64,000 nucleotides of DNA, taken from Ctenosaura bakeri (lineage: Eukaryota; Chordata; Lepidosauria; Squamata; Iguanidae). Positions 34,272-47,241 of the stretch are shown piece by piece (the stretch's first letter is position 1; each line of letters begins with the position of its first letter). Both the position numbers and the translations under genes were made by a program. Below the pieces are notes generated by a model. That model ran no database searches, had not been told where the DNA came from, and saw nothing but the letters and a program-made list of their open reading frames with translations. The DNA is taken from NCBI GenBank assembly GCA_948474755.1, contig CAOLHI010000059.1, positions 806,001-870,000 on the forward strand. Reading direction: 5' to 3'.

Positions 34272-35557
34272 CTCTCCTTAAGTGTTTCAGATGGAGATAA
34301 GCTCCTATGTTGCTTTGCTGAGCACAAGAAATCCAATGCTCTTTCATATGATGTAGTAAAATAGATCTCTCTTTCATACCTCAGTAAAATGTGATTTATT
34401 TAAAGACAGCATCCTCTTCTTTTTCCAGAGTGAAAAACTGCAAGCCCTGCATATTTTGCTTTCTAGTGTAAGCTGTAAAATGTTCAGCTGACAGCAGCAT
34501 GCTTTTTGCTGCAGGAACAATGCAGGTGCATGCTAACCTCAGAGAATTAATGAACAAACAAGGAAGAGGCACTCTGCTAGTCCTTATCTCGAATAAACAA
34601 ATTGCTTGACTACTTCCATGGCAAAGATAATTCAGTGTTGCAGGCAGTTGTTAAAAAAAGATAAAAGCTACACTCTTCTGCGCCAACGTACTTCCTAAAA
34701 GGAACACATTCTAAAATAGTTTTAAGAGGATTTCGTTTGGGTCTTTGTAGAAAATACACCATCACTATCCAGTAGGTCTCCAAGAAGAAGCAATTCAAAT
34801 AAGTTTCTTGAGTTACTGGCTTCCAGAAACTTAATATGTTATAGACATCATTGGATCAAGAAACATCTTCCGGAACGACCTTTTTTGTAACAGAAATGGA
34901 AGATATGCATACAATGTCATCGAAATGGTGAGACAATATAATAGGACTTTGTGGTTTGGGTAGGTACAGTTAATATCAAAATATACAGTAATATCTGAGT
35001 AGATAGATTGGTTAGTAAATATGTAATTAGAAATTCTGTTCAATCTCTAAGGGAATCCAGTTTCATATTTGTATGCAAATGAACCATTTAGTTAGAATAA
35101 CATCTTTGGAATGCCAAGCTGAGATATTGTAGACATACAGCCAGAGAAATCAACCGAGACTGACAAATCCAAACCATAGAAGCTTCAAGACTACAAAGTA
35201 TTTACAAGAGAGAAGCACAGAAATGTGCAGGAGTAAGTTAGAAGAAAGAGGCAAAGACCACCTTGGTAAGATTTTCCTTGGAATGAAGAATGAAGCACAG
35301 GAGTGTAGAGTTAATCCCTCTTTCTCTGTCACCATGGCCTAGATCCTGATTGCCTCCCCTACTGTTGTTGTATTCCTCCTCTTCCTTCTAGGAAAAACAA
35401 ACAAAACAAGGTTTAGAGTGACAATATATTTCATATGACATGTACTTTGACCCTAAGAACCCAGATTATGAAGATATTGGCAAAATGCTGAGGAGTTCCA
35501 TATATTTATAACACCTGGGAATTAAAGAACATCTTAATATTGGCAAATAATGACAAA

Positions 35558-35629
35558 ACCACCTCTGAGTGTTCCTTGCCTAAGAAAACCCTATGAAATT
35601 CATAGGGTCACCATAGGTTGATGGGCATA
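35558..35629 (+). mobile_element. 5S-type SINE 3' fragment
   Basis: GAGTGTTCCTTGCCTAAGAA AACCCTATGAAATTCATAGG GTCACCATAGGTTGATGGGC is the tail part of the 5S-derived SINE in + orientation; the 5S head is absent. Confidence 0.65.
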
Positions 35630-38400
35630 TATCCTATAATGGAAAAATTATTTCTCAAAAAAGAAGGATCAAAATATATCCTCTTTGTGACTGGTACTGG
35701 AGAATTAGTGGCCATTTAATACCTCTTAACCATCCAGCAAGATTGCAATATGGAATGCAATGCAATGTCTGCCCCTCTCCTTTCCATTCATTCCATTGGT
35801 GTGGGGCAATACAGATTCTAATCAGTATGTGAGAGAGAAATAGTGAATACAAACAACAGAGTGACACTCCTGGAAATTGAACATGTAGAACATGGAAGAA
35901 TCTGTGTGAAATAGGAGTACTTGCATCTTGTCTCCGTGGTGCCAGATTCTAATTCTAGGGCTACTAACACAGACTTGTTTATTATTTTCATTGGACAAAT
36001 GAACAAGGAATGAACTATAGATGGAAGAGTCTTTCATTATTTAGCATCACTACAATAAGCCTCTTAAGTCTCTTGTTTTTTGAAAGTGCATTTCTGAACT
36101 GAAATGTAAGGAAAAGAAACTATGAAGAACTAGATTTAGAAGAGTAATACTTTATTGTACCTTTGTGGATATTTTACCTGGTATGTCTTGTAAAGATCTC
36201 TTGTACTAATGTAACAATTCTTGGAAATGGGATGCTTACAGGATGTAGATAGTTTTAGTTCATATTATGCTATATAGTTCTTAGGGAAGATGCAAGCTGA
36301 GAAAGTCTACAGAGGGCTGTTAAAATGAGAGTGCTTTATTTAGTGGGCGGAGAACAACCCACTGACCAGATTAAACTATAATGAAATTGTTCACTGATAA
36401 GATCAGCTGCAGCTGCTTTTTGACTGCTAAGAATGCAATCTCTAAACACACTTGCCTCCTGGTTCTGGAAGGAAGTTGCAGTGGGTGCTATTGATTGCAG
36501 TATGTTTACCATCAGAGGGTGGGTCGCCTGGTGCCATCTTTGTACTAACAATGGAATATCACCTCATAGCCCTTTACACCTTTTCTCTTTGTGACCAGTT
36601 CTTTTTGCTCATGGCTTCTAGATGACAATAAATATCCTAAGTCCATTTTGTCTGTTGGAAATCAAATGTTTTAAGCATTACTCAAAAATCTGACCATAAA
36701 AGTAGTGACTGCTTGGGCAAAACAGGCTCTGTATTGGGCAAATATGAGTAGATTGAGAGCTAGGTTAAAAATACAATAAGACAATCTAACACAGACAAAT
36801 GCTGTGTTGTTTCCTGCCCTTGGAAGCCAAAGCGTATATACCTATTTTTAAAGAACAGCCATGAGCAAAGAGGTTTGCTAATGCATTCATGTGTGAAAAA
36901 AAAGCAGTGGTTGTGGTTTCTGTGACAGCAGAATTGCATCAGCATTGGTGATAGAGGATGTAAGAAGGTTCTTTTACTATTATGCTCAGGCATGATACCT
37001 TTTGTTACTTGACCTCCCTTTCTCCACACACACATCCTTTCCGCCATTGTCTAGACATTGTGACTGGCTTTGCAGTTCTGTCTCCTCACAGCGTGAGCTC
37101 ATTGTGATGGTTGATTTAATCACAGGATAGATGATCTTGTCGCTGAAAAGTCTTACAAGAGTATGATAGCAGGCCATTAATAGTTAATAGTAAAAACTGT
37201 GCCCCAAAGGACCTATCTGTAAATGGATTCCTAGGCCCTGACAATAACATGTACATTGTCTTGCCTTTGGACTGAGGTGGCTGCTTAAAGCAATAGCTTT
37301 GCAATAGTTCCCTATGGGAAGAAAGAGAATGGGTTAATCAGATGGCTTTAAATGGTACCTGATAAATTACTGACCCATCAGTTCCTATAGGTCAGACTAA
37401 GGTCAGCCTTTTTATTCAATCATGAATGGAAAAATATCAGTAGGTAGATCATTGTAAAACATGGGGATGGCGGCAGTTGAATGCTGCTCTGTGAATGGGT
37501 ATAACATTGCCATTGTGAGAGGGTGCCTGGGTATTCATCTGTTTTGTTCCATTAGATTTCTCAAGCATAAATATTTGTGTGCATGCCTTGTGGATATCTA
37601 CCAACCTTTGAAGTTGGGAAGTCTAAACCAGTGGTATAAATAAGCAAACAAACATACACACCCTCTAAACAGTTGAATGAAAAGAATGGTATTACATGCA
37701 AGAGTAAATAAGGTGCTCTCATCAACAGTGGCAATTGTACATTTAATTCTTCCTTCCATGGCATTGGTAATTTTTCCTAAATGTCCTGATTTCATAATGA
37801 TGTGCATTTCTGCATCTCTCCCCAGATGCATATTATGATGACGACACTATTAGCATTGCTAATATTACATTCTAGAAGACAGTTTTTAATTTATGCATGG
37901 GGCTCTTTAAGAGGAATTGAGTCCAAATATGGTGGATGGGGGATAAGACTGTCAAATTCAATAGATTTATCATTTGTATGTCTCTTGATTTAGAAGAAAA
38001 GCCAGTTTTAATTCACCTTGAGTACTATTGGGAGCATTGAAATATTATCTTATTTTAGCTGTATGGCTAACAAAGGAATGCCATAAATATAGGCTTAAAT
38101 TATTGTCTAATTCTGTGATGCAGCTGCTGTGGACAATTTACTGCACTGTAGGGACACAAAGTAGATGCACCGGACATGAGTAGTCGACATTACACCATAA
38201 TTAAGCCACATAATTCACAGTCTGTGTATTCTTTCTTGCATGGGGCTTTGGATTCCAAGATATATTCTACAATGAACTGGATGTCTGCTGGCTTTGATGG
38301 CTAAGGGCTGGCTAGTATCATAGTTTGGTTAGTGTAAGCTCCTCAAATCCATCTGTGGAATAAGAAGCAAGTCAGTTTTGTGGCACTTGGAGCCTAAATC

Positions 38401-38512
38401 TAATTGCTAGTCCCAGCTAAAGACAATCTATTGGCTCAGTTGCTGAATGGAAAGTCAACCTATGTATAAATCTCATTGACTCAGTGGGTCTACTGTAATT
38501 GGGACCAACACA
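38401..38512 (+). repeat. Dispersed repeat pair member (with 62850-62962)
   Basis: TTGGCTCAGTTGCTGAATGG, AAGTCAACC and ATCTCATTGACTCAGTGGGT correspond in order to the copy near 62.9 kb. Unnamed by me; non-coding. Confidence 0.6.
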
Positions 38513-38690
38513 GCAAGAGGCTTGGTGTTTCTTGATCAGTTAGGCCACATACCAGCATCATGCTCAAACACGTATTGAGTTTTGGCTTGTACAGGCCCAC
38601 TCCTGATTCCTCCTCCCGTATGGCCAAGAGGAGCTACTTTGCAAACCACAACATATGTTGATTTTCGTGAAATTAGATGTAATTAGCCAG

Positions 38691-38917
38691 TGTGAGCCAG
38701 CACAATGTAGTGGTTTGAGCATTGGACTATGATTCTGTAGAGCAGGGTTCAAATCCCTGCTCAGCCATAGGAGCCCACTAAGTGTCCTTGGGCAGGTCAC
38801 ACTCTCAGAGCAAAACCCCTCTGAACAAATCTTGTCAAGAAAACCCCATGATAGGTTTACCTTAGGGTCTCCATAAGTCAGAAATTACCTGAAGGCATAC
38901 AACAGTAATAATAACAG
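38691..38917 (+). mobile_element. tRNA-derived squamate SINE, near full length
   Basis: GAGCCAGCACAATGTAGTGG TTTGAGCATTGGACTATGAT (A-box region), GGGTTCAAATCCCTGCTCAG (B box), then AAATCTTGTCAAGAAAACCC and TAGGGTCTCCATAAGTCAGA, with an AATAATAAC tail. About 40 bases of the core are deleted relative to the 26.9-kb copy. Confidence 0.88.
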
Positions 38918-39494
38918 TTAAGCACACCTTGTCCATCTGGATGGTACAATAAACTGTATGCAAGCAAAAAGGGAAATGATAGCTCCTGAAATCTTTCTAC
39001 TTACTTCAAGGCTGGAAGTAAGGGTAAGGGACAATGCGAGTTCAACTTTCACTGTGCCTCTTTCATGTCATGCTAAATTCTGGCTCAGCACAGACTTCTC
39101 CAATCTGATAACTCACCCTGATGAGTTAGACAGTAGTTATAAGTCCACTGTAATTCCTGTCTTCCCCAACCAGCAAGCTTGAGAGGACAATAATAGTATG
39201 GCCAACAGAGAATATCCTGTTCTCCTTTCCCCAGTTTTTTAATGTTCGGTTTAGAAAGTCAGCCTTTTCTTTACCATGGACCTCCTTTATATATCTTTTT
39301 TTTCCATGCACCATCAACACTTAACTCAAAGTATATATATAAATATTTATTTAAAGTTGCTCATTAAGGGTCTTCGGATTTTGTGAGAACGGAGAAATAA
39401 GTAAATGCACAGACTTATTATTTTTATTGGAATGATTCCATACGAATTTAAAACAATAATATTAACAACAACAGCAACACCTTCAAGCCTTCAT

Positions 39495-39565
39495 TGACCC
39501 CTTGTAAGGGCATTGTGCCTCCTGCCAAGGTCTGCAGACCACAGGTTAGGAACTGCAGTTCTAGA
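39495..39565 (-). mobile_element. hAT right-end fragment
   Basis: GGTCTGCAGACCACAGGTTA GGAACTGCAGTTCTAG resembles the right inverted end of 'GTGGTTCCTAACCTG'-type hAT elements. Very short. Confidence 0.35.
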
Positions 39566-39806
39566 AGATGTCATAGAACATGGCTGTTCTTCAAACCCTT
39601 TAGGCCTCATCCCAAATATGGTATACATAATTTTTTAAAAATAAATCTCTTAAACCTGTTTTTAACTGATTACTGCATTTTAATATGCTTTTAGTTTATT
39701 TAATTGCTGTTACTGTTTGAAATTGTGTAACTTGTTTTAATGCTTCTTGTAAACTGTCTGAGATCTTTGATATAGGGTGGGGTATAAATATTTTAATAAA
39801 CAAATG
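39566..39806 (+). mobile_element. L2/CR1-like LINE 3' tail
   Basis: Runs of TTTTAA-rich tail, then CTTGTAAACTGTCTGAGATC and ATAGGGTGGGGTATAAATAT TTTAATAAACAAA: the terminal stem plus A/T-rich end used by squamate L2-type LINEs. Confidence 0.55.
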
Positions 39807-40312
39807 ATTCTGTGATGCTGGTGTTAATGAATTGTATGGTTTTCCTGTCCAAAATGTGTGGGGAGTGCCTGGGGAGGAAATACAGAAAGATTTACTGGAG
39901 CCAGAAAAGATACTGTTGTGAAGTTCACTGAAGCAGGCCTAACCTCTGTGCAGTGCTAGGTCCTCTTGAACTTTAAATGTTTCATTACACAAGGAAACTG
40001 ATTGAGGATAAGAGCTTTTCCTTGCCTGGAGAGAAGCATAAGGCCTAGGAAAGGAGTCAGTAGACCAGATGGAGAATGCCCTGTGGGCCATAAGCCAAAC
40101 ATTTCCAATGCCTCTACTAGAGTTCGTAAGATAAAGGTGTGGTCTGGAAACTTGATGTGTTTATTTATAGTTAAGGAGAAGCATTTCAACCTCCCAAAGA
40201 TATTCTGCTTCTGCTGTTTCTCTGTTATCTTCCTTTATTATTTCCTCTTTAGCAGTTGTGTCTATACAAGTATAACACAGCTAACAAAATAGATGTATTC
40301 CTTGGTAATTAC

Positions 40313-40792
40313 TTCTTTAACAGAAACTTTGGTACCAGAGGCAGAAACAACATGGAAATAATTAGGTTCCTGCACCACAAAAAAGAAAAGCAGTTCAACA
40401 TGTTTCAGCAAACCTTTTATTCAAACTAACAGGTAAATGAAACAACCATGTCAGGTAAGCCTTGCATAAGTGAAGAAGAACCATTTGAGGCTTCTAGAGA
40501 CCACTTGAAAGCTTCTTCCAAAATGCATTGGAGGATTTCTTTTTCTTTCACCACTCTCTGTTTTTCTAATGATTTCCATTCTAGTAGCCCAGACTTACAG
40601 ATCTATGCTTCCCTAACATGCTGAGTGAGAGCTGGTAAGGCAGGGTTACCTGTTTTCCCCCTTTCTCTCTGTTTTCCTGTTTGTGCATGTTCAGTAAGGG
40701 ATTCTGGAAGCAGCTGATATTAACCTCACCTGTTGCACCTGTTGTAAGGAGACTGATACAGCCACAATAGGATCAGCTAAAAGCAATCTCAT

Positions 40793-40843
<51 letters not shown>

Positions 40844-41160
40844 TGGCAGATGAAGCAGATATGCTGCTGTAACCCTGCACCAAAAGTCTGTGTTTTTTCT
40901 TCACCATCCTCCCAATAGTCAAACTGCTAAAAAACAAAGATCCTTCTAGGTAGACAGGGGACCACTAGGAAGAGGGTGTGGGGAGTGTAGGGAGACTTTG
41001 TAAAACTCTACCTAAGAAAGAAGCAGTTAGCATCACACAGGACAAAGATGGCTGGATCTCAAAGGAGGTTGCTTTTCTGTTGTCAGTGGAGTTGAAAGTT
41101 TATTATCTGTCTCTTACAGCCCTTTGTCCCTACTCCTCACATGACCTAAAAGGAGAGTGA
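40313..41160 (+). repeat. Unclassified interspersed repeat, copy 2 (longest)
   Basis: Begins TTTAACAGAAACTTTGGTAC, continues with AAGCAGTTCAACATGTTTCA, GCAAACCTTTTATTCAAACT and AGGTAAGCCTTGCATAAGTG, as in copy 1. The later part matches copy 3: AAAAGTCTGTGTTTTTTCTT, CACCATCCTCCCAATAG, GACTTTGTAAAACTC. An (ATTT)n tract interrupts it. LTR-like length, but no terminal TG...CA or coding part was recognised; a MITE or LINE 3' region is also possible. Confidence 0.6.
40790..40844 (+). repeat. (ATTT)n microsatellite
   Basis: About 14 perfect ATTT units. Lies inside copy 2 of the unclassified repeat. Confidence 0.97.
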
Positions 41161-41316
41161 CTCCTGCCTGCATTGAAATCCCTCAATACCATCTTAACCG
41201 ATCACAGAATATATTTGAGATAGAATTTAGGTCTGTGACTCTAACATCATTGCCTTTTTTCTTCTGTATAATTTTTAACATCTTTGCCTGATGAAGAAGC
41301 CAGTAAAGCCTTGAAA

Positions 41317-41555
41317 GCCCTGGTGGTGCAGTGGTTAAATGCCAGTACTGCAAGCCACAAGGTTGTGAGTTCGATCCTGCCGGGCTCCAAGGTTGACTCA
41401 GCCTTCCATCCTTCCGTAGGTCAGTAAAATGAGTACCCAGCTTGTTGGGGGCATGTATAGAAAAATGTATCGAAATACATGCTATTTCTAAGTTGTCCGC
41501 CGCCTCGATCCATATGGAGAGGCGGGATACAAATAAATAATAATAATAATAATGT
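41317..41555 (+). mobile_element. Sauria (ACA-type) SINE, near full length
   Basis: Head GCCCTGGTGGTGCAGTGGTT AAATGCC (A box), GTTGTGAGTTCGATCCTGCC (B box), then CTCAGCCTTCCATCCTTCCG, AGTAAAATGAGTACCCAGCT, and a terminal stem CCGCCTCGATCCATATGGAG AGGCGGGAT with an (AAT)n tail. The head is that of the lizard/snake ACA-Sauria SINE. The 3' tail resembles the L2-type end seen at 21.2 kb. It creates the 132-codon minus frame here. Confidence 0.9.
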
Positions 41556-41722
41556 ATTTTACTCTTTGGAGTTGGTATCACTGCTTTTTGTATTTTGTTG
41601 CGTTTTGTAAAAAGTAACTGCTTTGCCAGTCTGTTCTAACTGAGGTGTGACTGTATATCTTCCTTACATTTCCTAGGTTTTTTGGAATCTCTGTGCATTA
41701 ACACATATTATTGGTTAAGAGC

Positions 41723-42150
41723 ATTTATTTTATTTTATTTTATTTTATTTTATTTTATTTATGTTATTGGATTTATACCCTGCCTTTCTCCTGAGTTGGG
41801 ATCCAAGATGGATTCCAGAAGTTTAAAAGAAAATTAAATTAAAATCTCATTTTACAAATTTTTGAAAAAAAGAATTCAATAACAATATATTAAAACCATG
41901 GTTAAAATAGCTGGAAACAAATTTACAACAGAATTACAATTAACAGATGTAAAATAAAATAAAATATACTATACCACTTCACTCATACTACTGTTGTATA
42001 ATTTACAACTCAAAGATCTGCCCAAATAGAAAGATCTTCACTTGTTAATGGAGGAGGCCAGCTGTACTTCCTCTGGAAGGGTATTCCACGGTCTGGGAAC
42101 AGCCATGGAGAAGGCTTCTGGGAAGTAGAATGTAATCCAGCCCATGGAGA
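41723..42150 (-). mobile_element. L2-like LINE 3' end (RT C-terminus plus tail)
   Basis: Starts with (TTTTA)n and TACCCTGCCTTTCTCCTGAG, the reverse of the tail. At 42130-42060 the minus strand encodes FSMAVPRPWNTLPEEVQLA, the 'WNSLP-EVR-A' end of L2-type reverse transcriptases. The rest is A/T-rich 3' region. Same family as 48605 and 59275. Confidence 0.7.
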
Positions 42151-42191
42151 TTTTTCATGTAGCCCTACTCAGCTGTGGGGTTGAATGACAA

Positions 42192-42688
42192 TGGCCCTTT
42201 CTGCACAAGGCTGACACAATGCAGTAGTGTCATATTGTTGCTTTTACATCTGCACGTTAAACTGGTTTGTCGTTGTTCTGTCCTCCATGGTTGCGCACGA
42301 GTTGAGGTCTTAGCGCGGTTAACATCGATGTTAAACCAATGTATTGTAAAAATGGAAAAACTCCAATGTAACAATCCAAACCATTTCTGCTGCACTTTTT
42401 CCTACATGCACAAGTGTTACATCGATTCACACACTTGCACTAAAATGTAGCAACAGTTTCTATAGCCTTTTTTTTTTTAATTGACCAATCAATGGTGGTA
42501 GGGTGGAGCGAGGGAGGGAAATAGGAGTTCCAGGAGAATTGAAAATGTGGAAGCTACAAAGGATTTTCTCTGCTTTACTTCAATACAAACTGGAGGGCGT
42601 GCAGATAGGAATCGGAGTAAGTCAGAGTAAAAAACACCGTTCATGACACGCGATGGAATGCTCCTCCACTCTAGTGCGGAAATGGCCA
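42192..42688. mobile_element. hAT-like MITE of about 500 bases
   Basis: Left end TGGCCCTTTCTGCAC and right end GTGCGGAAATGGCCA are inverted, matching the ends of the small element at 19221-19335. The interior is not repeated elsewhere in the window. AATGAC / AATGAT at the borders hints at a decayed target duplication. Confidence 0.65.
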
Positions 42689-44631
42689 ATGATTCCTCTT
42701 ACTACCCAAGATATGGCACTCAAGCTGGCCAGCTACCTCAGGCTGACATTAACACCACACAACCTGCAATTATCGTGGTTGATTTATGGCAAGGCAACAG
42801 GGATGCTGATAGGTCTCAATAAAGGACAAAGGTGTCCTGCAGGATGCAGTGATACTTAGAAGTGCCTGCATAGGTTACTATGCATGCCTTATGACTAGGA
42901 AGGAAGGCCAGGGATCCCAACTGATGGACAGGAGGTGTAAACTCTCTCCTGTACCAACCTTGTCATTGATTCAGAATGTCAGAATACAAGGACCTCTATA
43001 AAACCAGTTTCAAGCTAGTTAGAGATAACTGTGTAACACAAAGGCAGAGTATGGTGTTGTTTTTTTAAATTTACATAGCTTAAATGCAATTCAGCTCATT
43101 TCATATGTTTGGCATTTTTCCTCTGCGGTTGGGGATCTTTATTATTTTGTTTCCATTTTGCAAATCTTTTATTAAGACTATACTTTATAAGTGAGGTGCA
43201 GTATTACTTTATGAGAATTGAATTTCAAAATGAGGACTAATCCTTTCTTGTCTCATTCTCATTAAATAAGCAATTGTGAAAAGATAATGGGTGGAGACTT
43301 GGTTTCCTTTTTGTTAAGCATTGTTGTGATGGTGTAGTAGTAATCAATAAGGCCTTGTGATTGTTCTGCATTGTTCCTTTCTTTTGTGTTGTGATTTGCC
43401 GTATAGTTTACCATTCCAAGCTGATAAGTTTGGAGCCCCAACTTCTACCCTATATTTTAAAAAGTACATTAAGTTCTTTATGTATGCCTGAGATGCTGAC
43501 TCCCAAAACAAACTGAAGAGCAAATATATGAATGTGTAGCTGAGTACCGGATTCTTGGACCTATCTACTTCTTGACAGAGAGAGGGATCCAGTATATTGT
43601 TCTTGCATACCAAGATGCTCCCAAGTTCTTTTTTTTTTTGCATAAAAGATGGAGGAGGGTGTTGTGACAGTATTTTTAAAAGCTGGAAGATGATCTTTTG
43701 TGTCATGCTCTAAGAGGCTTGCTGTTCTATATTGCCTGGCTTCATTCATTGAGCTTTAATAGGGTACTAAAATTCTTGCATTAATTTCTCAGTGTTCATG
43801 CTAATATTCCTGACCTGAATATTTTAAAAGGAAATAAAAGTGATTAGATGAGTGGAGAGGAATTCAAGGCATAGCTTCCTGATAAGACATGTTATTGAAA
43901 ATCCTTATATTCTTTAAAGTACTTTGGAAACATTTTATTAGTCACTTCTTTTCTCTATGAAGTTAACATTGTTCTTCAAAGCATATTTCAATAATATAGC
44001 CTGATTTCTCATTTGCCTACTTTTTCTATTTTTGCTGTATGCTGTTTTGTTTTTGTAGAGACTGCTATCATGACCGTTTGAGTCAATGACCTAATTTTTA
44101 TTGACAGTGGCCCAAATCACCACACAATTAGGTTCTCTGGACAGGAGGACAGGGTTCTGTGTGTTTCAACAGATTAGTAGTCTCAATAGGGTATTGGCAA
44201 TAATTATAGTGTGCCCCAAACAGAGTGTACAATGGAAAAACCTGTGATAGGCTTCTGGTAAGACAGTAATTACTACTGAGACAAAGATTATCTATGTCTG
44301 TTGCAATTAAGAGGCTGAAAATTTAACTAGTTCTACAATAGCTATGAGCGGGGAAAGATGAGAAGTTTCAGTACAGGAATGAAGACCTTGAGTAAAAATC
44401 AGAAAATGTCCTTTAAAACCTTTCAGCAGGCATTACGAAACTTGGATTCATGGAGGATAGAAAAATTCAAAAATCATCCTGGCTAGATGTTAAAGTAATG
44501 GAGTTTGTAGTTAAGTTACTGGAACCCCAAAATCGAGCTTGAAAAGTTAGCTTGAGGTGTGATGCTATCAGGTTTCACCTTAAGACCTGTAGAATAGATT
44601 GCCTTTCTCCTTTCCTATAGGCCAGGGATGG

Positions 44632-45117
44632 GAAAAGTGTGGCTTTTGGACCACAGGTCACCCCACTCCGCGGACATTTCCATGCTCAAGTGACCTCACA
44701 CACACCAAATTTGGAGGAGTGAAAAAAGGCCTAAGCAGCTTTGGAGAGTGTTAAGTGGCATTTGTCTGTAAATTAAATTGCCGTTGTTGCTGTTGCTCCT
44801 GTGTGCCTTCAGGTTATTTCTGAATTATGATGGCCTTAAGACAAACCTATCACAGGATTTTCTTGACAAGGTTTGTTCTGAGGGGGTTTGCCTCTGAGGC
44901 TGGGACAGCATGATTTGCCCAAACTCACCCAGTGGCTTTCCATGGCTCAGTGGGGATTTGAACCCCAGTCTCAGAATCATAGTCCAGTGCTCCAATCACT
45001 ACTCCACACTGGCTCTTGCCAACCAAATTAGGGGGGCAAAAATGTGGAGGATGCATCCCTCTTAGTTCCCTCAGTGGACTGATATGGTCCTCTAGCCCCT
45101 ACAGTTGCCCATCACTG
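44632..45117. mobile_element. Palindromic MITE split by a SINE
   Basis: Left end GGGATGGGAAAAGTGTGGCT TTTGGACCA and right end TGGTCCTCTAGCCCCTACAG TTGCCCATCACTG are inverted copies. The SINE at 44780-45017 lies between them. Without it the element would be about 250 bases. Confidence 0.6.
44780..45017 (-). mobile_element. tRNA-derived squamate SINE
   Basis: CCGTTGTTGCTGTTGCTCCT (tail), GTGTGCCTTCAGGTTATTTC, AGGATTTTCTTGACAAGGTT, CCCAGTGGCTTTCCATGGCT, CAATCACTACTCCACACTGG CTCTT (head). A target duplication was not clear. Confidence 0.88.
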
Positions 45118-46075
45118 CTACAGACAAAGAACTTCCAAGCCACTCAATAAACTGCAGGACACATGGCTCTTATGATAGCTCAGAGCAGAAGCACTGGATT
45201 ACTCAGCACAGTGCACAGGCAGTGGGGTCTAGGAATTCAGGAAGCAAAGATATCTACCACTTTTCATTGAAGACATCCATATCTAAGTTGGACAACTCTC
45301 CTTGCTTTCTGCTCCCTTAAGTTAATTTCCGGAGTTTTAACATTTAAGACCAATCCAATAAAAGGCACACTGCTCCTCATGGGAAATAATCATACTTATT
45401 GCTTGTATAGTATTTTTAAGTGTTCAGAGCACTTCAAATGCATGTTCTGATTGCATTGCTTATATGGTCATCTTTACGTTTAGACAGAGCAGGACAGCTG
45501 CCTCAGGTAGCAGGTGGTGGATGGGCAGCAATAGCAGCACTATGGACATTCCTCCTGAGCCTCTCTGGCCATTTCCCATTGTTGTAAGACTGCAGTGATG
45601 GTGGCTTCCATGTAAGGGACTTGAAGAATTCACTGAGTTTTATTCCAGACTTTGAAGGAGCTCTCCAAGGTGCTGAACCTATTCTAGAAATAGTGTCCAG
45701 CACCTTAGATAGCTGCTTTATAGTCTGGAATAAAACTCAGAGTGGATTCACCATACTGCTGATATGGACTGCTACCAGCAAACAAGTGGGGCATTTTACA
45801 TAGCCTGTCTGGCACTGCCCAGACTAGCTCCCCTTAGGAGAAGCGAAGGACACTGACCTGTCACCGGTTTTGAAGTAAAATTTCAATTTGATCCTGTATA
45901 TGGTATGTTGGGTAGCTTCTTGTCCTTTGCCTAGGAAGAAAGACAACATGGGCCACCTCTGAAACCATAATGTGAGTATATTGTATCAGCTCACACAGCG
46001 TAGATGGATCTTTGCTCCTCCACCATTTGTTTTCCAGGGGGAGATAAGAACTTAGAGTGGGTTTAATCTTCAATG

Positions 46076-46293
46076 GTCAGGATAATGAGAGTCAGTGTGG
46101 TGTAGTGATTTGAGCATTGGACTATGACCATGGAGACCAGGGTTCAGTTCCCCACTTGGTCATGGAAACCCGCTGGGTGACTGTGTACACATCACACACA
46201 CTCAGCCCCAGAAAACCCCGTGATAGATTCACCTTAAGGTTGCCATAAGTTGGAAATGACTTGAAGACACACAACAACAATAGTCAGGATAAT
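46076..46293 (+). mobile_element. tRNA-derived squamate SINE with perfect 11-bp target duplication
   Basis: SINE body 46087-46282: GAGAGTCAGTGTGGTGTAGT head, GGTTCAGTTCCCCACTTGGT B box, GGTTGCCATAAGTTGGAAAT, (ACAACA) tail. GTCAGGATAAT at 46076-46086 is repeated exactly at 46283-46293, so both borders are certain. A core segment of about 40 bases is missing, as in the 38.7-kb copy. Confidence 0.95.
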
Positions 46294-46611
46294 CTTGTAT
46301 ACTAGTGTTTGCAAATGTTAACTGTTATTTGGCAATTGGTCTCTTTGACTGTGGGAAAATGGATTATGCAAGCTTGAGGCTTGTTCTTGATCTCTCCTTT
46401 GAGAGAATGTGGGATGAAGGGGCTAACATCCGGATCAGTCCAATTTGGCAATACATACAGATGATGTAGGGGTATTGATTGTAAGGAGATGGATATTGGG
46501 AGCAAGGGAAATAGAAATATTATGTTGATAAATCTTCAGGCTCACTTTAATTTTTAGAGTCTAGTTTTCATCTTTGTAAACACATATATTTTAAGAATCA
46601 GTACTTGCTTG

Positions 46612-46612
46612 T

Positions 46613-46652
<40 letters not shown>

Positions 46653-46654
46653 TG
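46612..46654 (+). repeat. (CT)n-(GT)n compound microsatellite
   Basis: About twelve CT units followed by about ten GT units. Confidence 0.95.
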
Positions 46655-47241
46655 TTCCTTCACAGCTTTTATTTATACTTGCAGCTACAAGATCTTCTGG
46701 TTTTTGCTGCTGTTTTGTGGATCAACCTTTTGCATGAATGGTTCCATTTCCTAACGCTATTGCTACCCATAACATCTCAAACAATAGTGGAAAGATATCG
46801 CTGTGCTTTCTGACCACTTTATTGGTCCACAATACAATGAACAAGCAAAATGTTGGATAGGACTTAGAAATGTTGACAGCTAAAACTAAAACCTCAAATA
46901 TTGGTAGCCCAACATGAGAAAGAATGCTGTTTGATATGCTTAAATCTTGAAACATAACTTGAAATGGAATGGAATGGGATCTCTTTTCCTTCAGAACATA
47001 TCTCCCAGCACCATTTTAAAGCTTCTGAAAGTTCAGCATGCCAGCTGTGAAACCCCTTTCTGAATCATGTGTTCCTCGGCTATAGACTACCTGTTTTGTA
47101 TAGGTTTTCGCTCCCCTGAAAGAGCAAGTTTGCAGCTTGGGGTTTTTCTAAGATCCATATCTGTCACTAGGGATTCAAGTTTTTGGAACAGAGTACCTTT
47201 TTCAAACTATGACAGCTTTGTCAGTTGCAACTACTCATGGA

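Noticed and set aside
41183..41581. 132-codon minus-strand frame
   Set aside because: It is the antisense of the Sauria SINE and its tail.
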